Source: Kytococcus sedentarius DSM 20547
GTDB lineage: Bacteria > Actinomycetota > Actinomycetes > Actinomycetales > Dermatophilaceae
Direction of reading: 5' to 3'
DNA: 64,000 nucleotides
NCBI RefSeq assembly: GCF_000023925.1
Contig: NC_013169.1
Span: 868,001 to 932,000 of the forward strand
Numbering within the stretch: position 1 is the stretch's first letter; every line of letters begins with the position of its first letter. This document shows, piece after piece, positions 28,001-35,123 of this stretch. Both the position numbers and the translations under genes were made by a program. The notes under the pieces were generated by a model. It had not been told where the DNA came from and made no database searches. It was given only the letters and a program-made list of their open reading frames with translations.

Positions 28001-29951
28001 CTTCCGCGAGATGGGCCACGACACCCAGAGCGAGGACTTCACGGTCGTCGGCATCGGTGACATGGGCGGCGACGTGTTCGGCAACGGCATGCTGCGCTCC
28101 GAGCACATCCGCCTGGTGGGTGCCTTCAACCACCTGCACGTGTTCGTCGACCCGACGCCGGACGCCGCGGCCACCTTCACCGAGCGCAAGCGCCTGTTCG
28201 AGACCCCCCGCACCACCTGGGCGGACTTCGACCCCGAGCTCATCAGCGAGGGCGGCGGCGTGTTCGAGCGCTCGGCCAAGAGCGTGGACATCACCCCGCA
28301 GATGCGCGAGGCGCTGGGCCTGGACGACGAGGTCGAGAAGCTCACCCCCAACGAGCTCATCAACGCCCTGCTCAAGGCGCCGGTCGACCTGGTCTGGAAC
28401 GGCGGCATCGGCACGTACATCAAGGCCACCGACGAGTCGAACGACTCCGTCGGGGACCGCGCCAACGACCCCATTCGCATCAACGGCTCCGAGCTGCGCG
28501 CGAAGGTGGTCGGCGAGGGCGGCAACCTGGGTGCTACCCAGCTCGGCCGCATCGAGGCCGCCCGCTCGGGCGTGCGCATCAACACCGACGCCATCGACAA
28601 CTCCGCCGGTGTGGCGACCTCCGACCAGGAGGTCAACATCAAGATCCCGCTCAACGAGCTGGTCCGCAAGGGCGAGCTCGGGCAGGAGGAGCGCGACGAG
28701 CTGCTGCTCTCCATGACCGAGGACGTCGCCGACCGTGTGCTGCGCGACAACTACGAGCAGAACGTGCTGTTGGGCAACGCCCGCGCCCGGGAGGCCCGGA
28801 TGGCACCGGTGCACCAGCGGCTCATGAAGTTCCTGGAGCGCAACGCCGGTCTGGACCGCGAGCTGGAGTTCCTGCCCTCCACCCGGGAGCTCAACCGGCG
28901 CATCGAGGACGGCCACGGCCTGGTCTCCCCGGAGTTCGCCGTGCTGCTGGCCTACGCCAAGCTGCACCTCAAGGACGCGCTGCTGGACAGTGACCTGCCG
29001 GACGACGAGTGGTTCACCAGCACCCTGCTGGAGTACCTCCCGCCGGCGATGCGGGAGCGCTTCCCCGAGCAGATCATGGCCCACCCGCTGCGCCGCGAGA
29101 TCATCGTCAACTCGGTGGTGAACTCGATGGTGAACCGCGGCGGCATCACGTTCGCGTTCCGCGCACTGGAGGAGACCGGCGCCCAGCCGGACCACGTGGC
29201 CCGGGCGTTCGTGGTGGCCCGCGAGGTGTTCGACCTGCGGGGCTTCGTCGAGCAGGTCGAGGCGCTGGACAACCAGGTGCCCACCGAGGCCCAGACCTCG
29301 ATGTACCTGGAGTTCCGTCGCCTGCTGGACCGGTCGATGCGGTGGTTCGTCACCTCACGCCCGGCCAGCATGGAGATCGCCAGCGAGATCGAGCGCTTCC
29401 GCGAGTCGGTCGCGGCGGTCGGCCCGCGGGTGGCGGACATGCTCCACGGCCAGGAGGCCGAGCGGTACACCACCTACCGGGACCGACTCACCGAGCAGGG
29501 CGTGCCGGAGGAGCTCGCCTCCACCACGGCGGCGCTGCTGGACGTGTACTCGCTGCTGGACGTGGTCTCTTTGGCCGGGGAGCTCGACCAGGACGTCGAG
29601 GAGCTCACGCGCCTGTACTTCGCGGCCAGCGAGCACTTCGGCTTCGACCGCCTCCTCAACGAGGTGGCGGGCCTGCCGGAGAGCGACCGCTGGGGTGCGC
29701 TGGCTCGCGGTGCCCTGCGGGACGACCTGTACGGCGTCCACCTCGAGCTGACGCGCGCCATCGCCGCCAGCGATGCCGAGGGCAGCCCGCAGGAGCGGGT
29801 CCAGGCCTGGGCGGAGGGCAACGCCGACGCCATCGCCCGGACCGAGGCGATGCTGGACGACATCCACGCGCTCGACGAGCCGGGTGTCGCGCCGCTGAGC
29901 GTCGCCGTCCGCACGCTGCGCTCGGTGGTGCAGCTGGGGGCCAGCTCCTGA
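25059..29951 (+). CDS. gdhB: NAD-specific glutamate dehydrogenase, large (180 kDa) type
   Basis: A 1630-residue enzyme converting glutamate to 2-oxoglutarate and ammonium with NAD+. The long N-terminal regulatory part (about 1-700) contains ACT-like modules. The catalytic core starts near 750, with LRFGPVARGGLRWSDRREDF, Lys848 in LVKAQMVKNAV and the PSGSKGGFF loop. The NAD-binding part has VGIGDMGGDVFGNG and a conserved C-terminal helical domain follows. Length and motifs fit the Streptomyces/mycobacterial L-GDH group, which is often allosterically and phospho-regulated. With pruA 1.2 kb away it completes a route from proline via glutamate to the TCA cycle. The ribosome-binding site is weak (AGAGGA). 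Confidence 0.95.
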   Translation: MTTQSDLVPQGEASAAEEQSKESARARAALVQEARELADGTDDLLTGDLLDHYWQRVYDGDVASRSAQELVAIPAGHVETAQQRQAGQDIVQVRERGEYRAVTVVTEDRPFLVDSTTHELHRLGWDVLGVIHPQLVVRRDAEGVLQGVRAWEPTGTLEEGEVLESWMDLTIRPATPSPRPEEICENLERVLEDVRVAVADWEPMRAEVQALAERMRTDPPSTVDAQEAAHAAELLAWLGDDHFTLLGIREYELAEVEGELGLRAEEGSGLGILRGDRALSHDVTKMRPEARAGAREPRPLTMTKANSRATVHRDAHLDYVGVRTFDDAGEVTGEIRILGLLTSSVYSASVREIPVVREKVQTVLDASGFSSTSHSGKDLVAVLENLPRDDLFQASASELEAIAHEVLWIHSARRPSVILRRDEFGRYITLLVYLPRDRYNTHVRRTMTAQLEEHFDTDLVEFTASVTDDAMARLRFVVRLPSGRDFGEINTEELEHNLLDATQTWDERVTEISETNGIDDAGLLPRLAALPQSYKEDFEPPVALEDLGRLEHLEDDDVAVHLYRDDKTESPDTDRRLKVYRRGPATLSDLLPVFTDFGLEVVDERPYLVRDDAAATRIYDVGLRAPSADLWDGGEFGDADDVARRFEDTFTATWGGGAESDSLNSLSLTAGLSWRQVVILRTYARYLRQAGSRFSLPYIEGAMTTNPKVARAFVAAFEARFDPTREGTVEERREASEEHLTELGELLDDVASLDHDRIIRGLVSVLRGTLRTNFYVADLDGEPKPYVSLKLSPRDIDLLPQPRPMFEIWVYGPSVEGVHLRFGPVARGGLRWSDRREDFRTEVLGLVKAQMVKNAVIVPSGSKGGFFAKQLPDPAEDRDAWMAEGKRAYTRFISGMLDVTDNLVEGEVVPARDVVRHDGDDTYLVVAADKGTASFSDLANSISEAYGFWLGDAFASGGSAGYDHKGMGITARGAWESVKRHFREMGHDTQSEDFTVVGIGDMGGDVFGNGMLRSEHIRLVGAFNHLHVFVDPTPDAAATFTERKRLFETPRTTWADFDPELISEGGGVFERSAKSVDITPQMREALGLDDEVEKLTPNELINALLKAPVDLVWNGGIGTYIKATDESNDSVGDRANDPIRINGSELRAKVVGEGGNLGATQLGRIEAARSGVRINTDAIDNSAGVATSDQEVNIKIPLNELVRKGELGQEERDELLLSMTEDVADRVLRDNYEQNVLLGNARAREARMAPVHQRLMKFLERNAGLDRELEFLPSTRELNRRIEDGHGLVSPEFAVLLAYAKLHLKDALLDSDLPDDEWFTSTLLEYLPPAMRERFPEQIMAHPLRREIIVNSVVNSMVNRGGITFAFRALEETGAQPDHVARAFVVAREVFDLRGFVEQVEALDNQVPTEAQTSMYLEFRRLLDRSMRWFVTSRPASMEIASEIERFRESVAAVGPRVADMLHGQEAERYTTYRDRLTEQGVPEELASTTAALLDVYSLLDVVSLAGELDQDVEELTRLYFAASEHFGFDRLLNEVAGLPESDRWGALARGALRDDLYGVHLELTRAIAASDAEGSPQERVQAWAEGNADAIARTEAMLDDIHALDEPGVAPLSVAVRTLRSVVQLGASS

Positions 29952-31459
29952 CCCTCCACCCCGAGACCCTGCTGGCAGACCTCAGCGACGTCGAGCTCGA
30001 CTGGCTGAGGCTGCTGGTGGGGGACTGGCAGCTCCTCGCGGACCTGTCGATGGCGGACCTGGTCCTCTGGGTCCGCCAGCCCGCCGCCGTGGCCGGCGAG
30101 CCGGACACCTGGCTCGCCGTGGCGCACGCCCGCCCCACCACCTCGCAGATGGTCTTCGTGGAGGACGTGGTGGGGCGGGACAGCGAGGGCATGCAGGGTC
30201 TGGCCTGGGCCGCCCGCACCGGGGGCCGTGTCCACCTGGGCGGCCGTCAGCTGAGCGCCGGGCGGGTCGTGGACGAGGACGTGGTGGGGGTGCGCGCCTC
30301 CCACCAGAAGGACGACTGCGGGGCGGTGCTCAGCCGCCACACGCTGGCCTCGGTGATGCGCAGCTCCTCGAGCCTGGAGCAGCGCTACCGCGCCATGGCC
30401 GACGACCTGATGACGATGATCTCCCAGGGGGAGTTCCCCACCCTCGCCGCGGCGACGGGGCGCCGGCGGGGCGCCCCACGCGTGGGGGACGGGGTCCTGC
30501 GCCTGGACGCCTCCGGGGTGGTGCAGTACGCCAGCCCGAACGCCGTCTCCGCGCTGCACCGGCTGGGCGTCTCGGGGGCCGTCCCCGGGCAGCGCCTGGT
30601 GGACATGGTCTCGGAGCTGCCGCGCACCGCATCGGGCAGCCTCACGCCCGTGGACGAGGCGCTGCCGGTGGTGCTCACGGGGCGCGCCGCCTGGTGGTCG
30701 GAGATCGACACCGGGGCGGTGCAGGTGTCGGTGCGGGCCATCCCGGTGGTCGTCGACGGGCGCCGGGCCGGGGCTCTGGTGCTGATGCGGGACGTCACCA
30801 GCCTGCGGCGGGGCGAGGAGGCACTCGTCTCACGTGAGGCCTCCGTGCGGGAGGTGCACCACCGCGTCAAGAACAACCTGCAGACCGTCAGCGCCCTGCT
30901 GCGCCTCCAGGCCCGGCGGGTGGAGGACCAGGCGGCGCGGGCCGCGCTGGAGACCGCGGTGCACCGTCTGGGCGCCATCAGTGTGGTGCACGAGACCCTG
31001 GCGCAGACGGCGGAGGAGGTCGTGGACGTGGACCGCGTCGTCGACCGGGTGGTGGGGCTGGTGGTGGACCTCACCGGCGCGGGGGAGGGGGAGGGGGAGG
31101 GGGACCAGCGCATCACCCACCGCCGCGAGGGCAGCTTCGGGGAGATGGGCTCGGCCCAGGCCTCAGCAGTCGCCATGGTCGTGAGCGAGCTGGTGCAGAA
31201 CGCGGTCACCCACGCCGGGGACGGCACGGTGGAGGTGGTGGTGGGGGCGCGTCGGATGGCGCGGCCCGGCGAGGGGGACCCGACGCTGACGGTGTCGATC
31301 AGCGACGACGGGCCGGGCATCGACCCCGATGCGGGCGCAGCCGGCACCGGGCTGGGGCGGCAGATCGTGGAGGCCCTGGTCGGGGATCTCGGGGGGACGG
31401 TCACCTGGGAGGCGAACACGCCCCGGGGTACCCGGGCCACCTTCACCGCCCGGGTGTGA
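29948..31459 (+). CDS. pdtaS: Sensor histidine kinase PdtaS
   Basis: A soluble kinase of about 503 residues: N-terminal GAF-like domain (VGDWQLLADLSMADLVLWV), PAS domain (about 195-295, DGVLRLDASGVVQYASPNA), HisKA_2 with His304/305 in VHHRVKNNLQTV, and an HATPase (ELVQNAVTHA, DDGPGI, GTGLGRQIVEAL). PdtaS phosphorylates the antiterminator-type regulator PdtaR. Alignment to the mycobacterial protein requires a start at or near CTG 29948, which overlaps the gdhB stop (CTGA); no in-frame ATG, GTG or TTG lies upstream, and the first GTG (30026) would remove a conserved helix. A GGGGGA hexamer array at 31080-31103 encodes GEGEGEG. Confidence 0.85.
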   Translation: MTLHPETLLADLSDVELDWLRLLVGDWQLLADLSMADLVLWVRQPAAVAGEPDTWLAVAHARPTTSQMVFVEDVVGRDSEGMQGLAWAARTGGRVHLGGRQLSAGRVVDEDVVGVRASHQKDDCGAVLSRHTLASVMRSSSSLEQRYRAMADDLMTMISQGEFPTLAAATGRRRGAPRVGDGVLRLDASGVVQYASPNAVSALHRLGVSGAVPGQRLVDMVSELPRTASGSLTPVDEALPVVLTGRAAWWSEIDTGAVQVSVRAIPVVVDGRRAGALVLMRDVTSLRRGEEALVSREASVREVHHRVKNNLQTVSALLRLQARRVEDQAARAALETAVHRLGAISVVHETLAQTAEEVVDVDRVVDRVVGLVVDLTGAGEGEGEGDQRITHRREGSFGEMGSAQASAVAMVVSELVQNAVTHAGDGTVEVVVGARRMARPGEGDPTLTVSISDDGPGIDPDAGAAGTGLGRQIVEALVGDLGGTVTWEANTPRGTRATFTARV

Positions 31460-31463
31460 CAGA

Positions 31464-31494
31464 GGGCCGCACCACCGCTGCGGTGGTGCGGCCC
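31464..31494. terminator. 14-bp hairpin between pdtaS and whiB1
   Basis: Arms 31464-31477 and 31481-31494 are perfectly complementary with a 3-nt loop, between convergent genes. Confidence 0.7.
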
Positions 31495-31527
31495 CGTGCT
31501 GCGGACCCCAGCTGGCGCTCGCGGGTC

Positions 31528-31776
31528 TCAGCTGGCGCGGCGGGCGCGCGCGTTGCGTCGCTTCAGGGCGCGGCGCTCGTCCTCGGAGAGACCGCCCCAC
31601 ACGCCGGCGTCCTGGCCGGTCTCGATCGCCCACTGCAGGCAGGTCTCTGTGACCTCGCACCGCGCGCAGACCTTCTTGGCCTTCTCGATCTGCTCGATGG
31701 CCGGGCCCGTGTTCCCGATGGGGAAGAACAGTTCCGGGTCCTCGTCGAGACAGGCCGCTTTGCTTCGCCAGTCCAT
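31528..31776 (-). CDS. whiB1: WhiB1 iron-sulfur transcription regulator
   Basis: An 82-residue Wbl protein. Four cysteines (Cys9, 37, 40, 46) bind a 4Fe-4S cluster. The GVWGG turn (58-62) contacts sigma factor region 4, and the basic tail RRALKRRNARARR binds DNA. MDWRSKAACLDEDPELFFPIG is nearly the mycobacterial WhiB1 N-terminus, residues 1-20. WhiB1 is an essential, nitric-oxide-sensitive regulator in mycobacteria. The neighbour pdtaS is also conserved. A ribosome-binding sequence AAAGG precedes the ATG. Confidence 0.95.
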   Translation of the reverse strand: MDWRSKAACLDEDPELFFPIGNTGPAIEQIEKAKKVCARCEVTETCLQWAIETGQDAGVWGGLSEDERRALKRRNARARRAS

Positions 31777-31936
31777 GTCCTACCTTTCGAGAACACCGTG
31801 TGAGGGTGAGATGTCGCTGTTGCGTCCTGATCTGGATCCGTGGCCAGGGACTCGAGTTCCCGGGCGCATCGTGTCGTCGACCTCATGTCGAGAAGCCGCC
31901 AGCAGTCGTTAACACCGGATCGCCCGAGATTCATCC

Positions 31937-31956
31937 TCACAGGCGGACGGCTGTGA
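31937..31956. promoter_or_regulatory. Inverted repeat upstream of whiB1
   Basis: TCACAG-N8-CTGTGA is a perfect 6-nt dyad within the 315-nt gap (31777-32091) between whiB1 and tRNA-Lys. The half sites resemble CRP half sites but face outward compared with the usual TGTGA-N6-TCACA. The rest of this gap has no gene-like reading frame that I can support; it presumably holds the whiB1 promoter and leader. Confidence 0.3.
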
Positions 31957-32040
31957 ATCAAGGGATTGCGTGAAACTGGGGCCCGGATGTGGCGCCTCTC
32001 ACGAACTCCGACAGAGCATCGGAGGTCCGTGGGGCCCACG

Positions 32041-32084
32041 AGAACGGCGAGAGCCCCGGTGTGGACCGAGGCTCTCGCCGTTCT
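32041..32084 (-). terminator. Perfect 15-bp hairpin after tRNA-Lys
   Basis: Arms 32041-32055 and 32070-32084 are perfectly complementary around a 14-nt loop, 8 nt downstream of the tRNA-Lys 3' end. Confidence 0.65.
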
Positions 32085-32091
32085 GCTCTGG

Positions 32092-32164
<73 letters not shown>

Positions 32165-32300
32165 AACGAGGGAGCACAATAGCAGAGTCCTCGAGGGATG
32201 CGAAATCGGCGGTCCCGCGGCGGTGCGGTGCGCCCCGCAGGCCCTCGTGGGTCACTATGGGGGCGATCAGCCGTCATGACCACACGCCGCGAGGATGCCG

Positions 32301-33554
32301 ATGACACCGACCGAAGACGAGTTCTGGACCGCCCGCCACTCCACGGAGGAGGTGGAGGGCCAGGTGGCCCGCGACCGGGCGGCGCGTCGCCGCGCCCAGG
32401 TGGCGCAGTGGGAGCGGGAGGCCGATCCCGCTGCGCGGCGGGATGCTGGGGACTCCCGTGACGGTCGCGCATCGTCCGCCGGCTCAGCCCCCGGCCGCGA
32501 TGGGGACCGCCGCACCGTGGCCTCCCGCGACGGAGACGACGACGAGAAACTCACCGGCGACGACTGGAAGCTGGTGGCCCGGCGGGCGCTGTACGAGTTC
32601 ACCGACGACGGGTGCACCGACCTGGCGGCCGGCCTCACCTACTTCGCGGTGCTCTCGATCTTTCCGGCCATCATTGGTCTGGTGTCGCTGCTGGGCGTGT
32701 TCGGCCAGGGGGAGTCCACGACTCAGGCCTTCCTGCAGATCGCGGTGGACCTCGGGGCCGACCCGCAGTCGACCGGGTACACCTTCATCGAGGACTTCAT
32801 CACCAAGCAGCAGGAGTCCTCCGGTGCCGGGCTCGCGCTGGCCCTCGGTCTGCTCGGTGCCCTGTGGTCCGCCTCGAACTACGTCAACGGCTTCAGCCGC
32901 ATGATGAACCGCATCTACGAGGTGCCCGAGGGGCGTCCCTTCTGGGTGCTGCGCCCGGTGATGGTGCTGGTCACCGTGCTGGTGCTCCTGCTGGTGGCCG
33001 TGCTGGGCCTGTCCTTCGTCCTGACCGGTCCCGTTGCCGAGTCCGTGTTCGGGGTGGTGGGCCTGGGTGACCTCGCCACCACCATCTGGGCCTGGGCCAA
33101 GTGGCCGGCGGCCGCCCTCATCGTCATCTTCATCATCCGTCTGCTCTACTGGGCCACCCCGAACGTGAAGTTGCCGCGTCAGATCCTGACCCCCGGTGCC
33201 ATCCTGGCCTTCCTGATCTGGGTCCTGGCCAGCGCCGCCTTCGGGTTCTACATCGCCAACTTCGGCAACTACGACGCGACCTACGGCTCCATGGCCGGTG
33301 TGATCGTCTTCCTGCTGTGGCTGTGGCTCACGAACACCGTGCTGCTGCTGGGCGCGGAGATCGATGCCGAGGCCGAGCGCATGCGTGAGCTCAAGCGCGG
33401 CCAGCGCGCGGAGGAGGAGATGACGCTCCACCTGCGCGGCGAGGCTGGTGCCGAGAAGGCTGCGAAGAAGGAGCAAGCGCTGGTGGACGACGCCCGCGAG
33501 GTGCGTCTGGAGGCCACCGCGCAGGCCCCGCCCCGCGCCAGCTCGCGTGACTGA
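32301..33554 (+). CDS. YihY/BrkB-type membrane protein
   Basis: About 417 residues: a charged cytoplasmic N-terminus of about 85 residues, then about six transmembrane helices, then a charged tail. Family landmarks are DDGCTDLAAGLTYFAVLSIFPA at the first helix (split), GALWSASNYVNGFSRMMNRIYEV and the C-terminal GSMAGVIVFLLWLWLTNTVLLLGAEIDAE region. The family includes the proteins once called ribonuclease BN; transport or envelope roles are suggested but not settled. ATG 32301 is preferred to ATG 32295 because GCGAGG lies at a better distance. Confidence 0.85.
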   Translation: MTPTEDEFWTARHSTEEVEGQVARDRAARRRAQVAQWEREADPAARRDAGDSRDGRASSAGSAPGRDGDRRTVASRDGDDDEKLTGDDWKLVARRALYEFTDDGCTDLAAGLTYFAVLSIFPAIIGLVSLLGVFGQGESTTQAFLQIAVDLGADPQSTGYTFIEDFITKQQESSGAGLALALGLLGALWSASNYVNGFSRMMNRIYEVPEGRPFWVLRPVMVLVTVLVLLLVAVLGLSFVLTGPVAESVFGVVGLGDLATTIWAWAKWPAAALIVIFIIRLLYWATPNVKLPRQILTPGAILAFLIWVLASAAFGFYIANFGNYDATYGSMAGVIVFLLWLWLTNTVLLLGAEIDAEAERMRELKRGQRAEEEMTLHLRGEAGAEKAAKKEQALVDDAREVRLEATAQAPPRASSRD

Positions 33555-33591
33555 GCACTGACCTGCGCGCGGGCGCCTGCCTGCACCCGTC

Positions 33592-33621
33592 GACCCCGTC
33601 GTGGACCACCACGGCGGGGTC
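33592..33621 (+). terminator. Hairpin after the YihY gene
   Basis: Arms GACCCCGTCGTGG (33592-33604) and CCACGGCGGGGTC (33609-33621) pair with a single T-G wobble and a 4-nt loop. Confidence 0.6.
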
Positions 33622-33637
33622 GGCTGCGTCCTACCCG

Positions 33638-34166
33638 CGTACTCGATGCGCCGACGTGCGCCTGGATCCGGCCGGTTTCGACATCGGCATCCCCCGCCCT
33701 GGGAGGAGGCCATGCAGTCGGTCCATGACTCCGGTGGCACGCCCTGCCCGATCCCGGCCGGAGCGTCCGGGCACCCGCTCGGCGGCTGGGCTTCGCGAAC
33801 TGGGCGCACGAGGTGGCGCAGCAGGAGGAGGAGCTGGGTGTCTTCTTCGACACCATCGTGGTGTGCACCGTGACCGGCTCCACGCACGCGGGCATGATCG
33901 CCGGGTTCGCCGACGACGAGATCGACGTGCGGGAGGGCTGGGCCGGCGACGAGTACGGCATCCCCGTGCAGTCCACCCTGGGCGCCATCCGCCTGACCGG
34001 CGAGCTCGAGGGGATCATCATCGACCCGGTGTACGAGGGGAAGTCCATGGCGGGCCTCATCGACCTCGTGCGCGCCGGCGTGATCTCGCGCGACCCCACC
34101 GTGCTCTACGCCCACCTCGGCGGGCAGCCGGCGCTCAACGCCTACAGCGGGGTGTTCACCGACTGA
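33638..34166 (+). pseudogene. Relic of 1-aminocyclopropane-1-carboxylate deaminase
   Basis: Three frames in succession match ACC deaminase. 33640-33690 reads [16 protein letters not shown]. 33690-33789 reads [14 protein letters not shown] and [14 protein letters not shown]. 33789-34166 reads [35 protein letters not shown] and, at the end, DPVYEGKSMAGLIDLV and LYAHLGGQPALNAYS. The N-terminal half with the PLP lysine is absent, there are two 1-base deletions, and about 45-50 codons are missing after AGFAD. The final 117-codon reading frame is therefore not a functional enzyme. The intact family degrades the plant ethylene precursor ACC (or D-cysteine) and is PLP-dependent. Confidence 0.85.
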
Positions 34167-34194
34167 GCGGGGCCCGCGGGGGACGAACGAGAAG

Positions 34195-34228
34195 AAGGGC
34201 CCGGGATTCCGCAGAATCCCGGGCCCTT
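34195..34228 (-). terminator. Perfect 15-bp hairpin after tRNA-His
   Basis: Arms 34195-34209 and 34214-34228 with a 4-nt loop. On the reverse strand a T-rich tract (CTTCTCGTTCG) follows. It also faces the end of the ACC deaminase relic. Confidence 0.75.
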
Positions 34229-34234
34229 CCGTGG

Positions 34235-34308
34235 GGTGAGCGACGGGACTTGAACCCGCGACCACCGCGACCACAACGCGGTGCTCTACCAGCTGAGCTA
34301 CGCCCACC
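34235..34308 (-). tRNA. tRNA-His (anticodon GTG)
   Basis: Cloverleaf with acceptor GTGGGCG/CGCTCAC, anticodon loop TTGTGGT and T-loop GTTCAAGTC. The template supplies G at position -1 (34308), as expected for tRNA-His. Confidence 0.93.
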
Positions 34309-34397
34309 ATGCTGATGTCCGCCGTCATCCGAGGGATCGGCGCCGGACAGCGGGGAACATCCTAACCCCTGCCAGGGGGTGCTCGTGAACGGCGGGG

Positions 34398-35069
34398 TCA
34401 GTCGTCGGCCGTGTGCCGGGCCGCGACCTCGCGGGCCTCGTCCGTGGAGGGGCCGGGTGGGGCCACGAACACCGCATCGCGGTAGTAGGCCAGCTCGGCG
34501 ATCGACTCGCGGATGTCCGCCAGGGCGCGGTGGCCGCCGGCCTTCTCCGGGGCGTTGTACCAGGCGCGGGGGAACCACCGGCGGGACAGCTCCTTGACGG
34601 AGGAGACGTCGATCAGCCGGTAGTGCAGGTAGCCGTCGAGCTCGGGCATCTCCGCGGCCAGGAAGCGCCGGTCGGTGGCGATGGAGTTCCCGGCCAGGGG
34701 GGCCTTGCCCGCGACCGGGACCCACTGGCGCACGTACTCGAGCACCTGCCGCTCGGCCTCGGCGGCGGAGACGCCGTGCTGGATCTCCTCCAGCAGGCCG
34801 CTGGCGGTGTGCATCTTCTGCACCACCGGGTTGAGCCCCTCGAGCGCCCCGAGGTCGTCGGGGCGGATGACCACCTGCACGCCCTCACCCAGCACATTGA
34901 GCTCGAAGTCCGTCACCAGGGCGGCGATCTCGACCAGGACGTCGGTGGGTTCCAGACCCGTCATCTCGCAGTCGATCCAGACGATGCGGTCGTCCAGGGC
35001 CCGCGGGTTGCCGCTGGGGTTGGGGCGCTCGTCGGGGGCGGGGGGCGTGGTCTGCGAAGGGCTGCTCAC
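34398..35069 (-). CDS. orn: Oligoribonuclease
   Basis: A 223-residue DEDDh 3'-5' exonuclease that degrades 2-5-nt RNAs and pGpG-type dinucleotides. Asp33 and Glu35 lie in WIDCEMTGL. The later motifs are NSIATDRRFL with its Asp, YRLIDVSSVKEL, and HRALADIRESI carrying the catalytic His/Asp pair. A Pro/Ser-rich N-terminal extension of about 25 residues is unusual but starts at the GTG whose TACCCT box lies 6 nt upstream, suggesting a leaderless transcript. Confidence 0.93.
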   Translation of the reverse strand: MSSPSQTTPPAPDERPNPSGNPRALDDRIVWIDCEMTGLEPTDVLVEIAALVTDFELNVLGEGVQVVIRPDDLGALEGLNPVVQKMHTASGLLEEIQHGVSAAEAERQVLEYVRQWVPVAGKAPLAGNSIATDRRFLAAEMPELDGYLHYRLIDVSSVKELSRRWFPRAWYNAPEKAGGHRALADIRESIAELAYYRDAVFVAPPGPSTDEAREVAARHTADD

Positions 35070-35075
35070 CCCTGA

Positions 35076-35081
35076 AGGGTA
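35076..35081 (-). promoter_or_regulatory. -10 box of orn, leaderless type
   Basis: The reverse strand reads TACCCT, then TCAGGG, then the GTG at 35069. It is 30 nt from the opposing prsW box. Confidence 0.45.
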
Positions 35082-35111
35082 ACCAGCCGCGTGTCTTTCG
35101 GCGGGTGCTCC

Positions 35112-35117
35112 TAGGGT
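35112..35117 (+). promoter_or_regulatory. -10 box of the PrsW-like gene, leaderless type
   Basis: TAGGGT followed by GTGCCC and then the ATG at 35124. Confidence 0.45.
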
Positions 35118-35123
35118 GTGCCC

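Noticed and set aside
26085-29195. 1036-codon reverse-strand frame opposite the glutamate dehydrogenase
   Set aside because: Shadow of a strongly biased long gene; no recognisable domain.
33813-34166. 117-codon frame as an independent gene
   Set aside because: It is the tail of the ACC deaminase relic and lacks the PLP-binding half.
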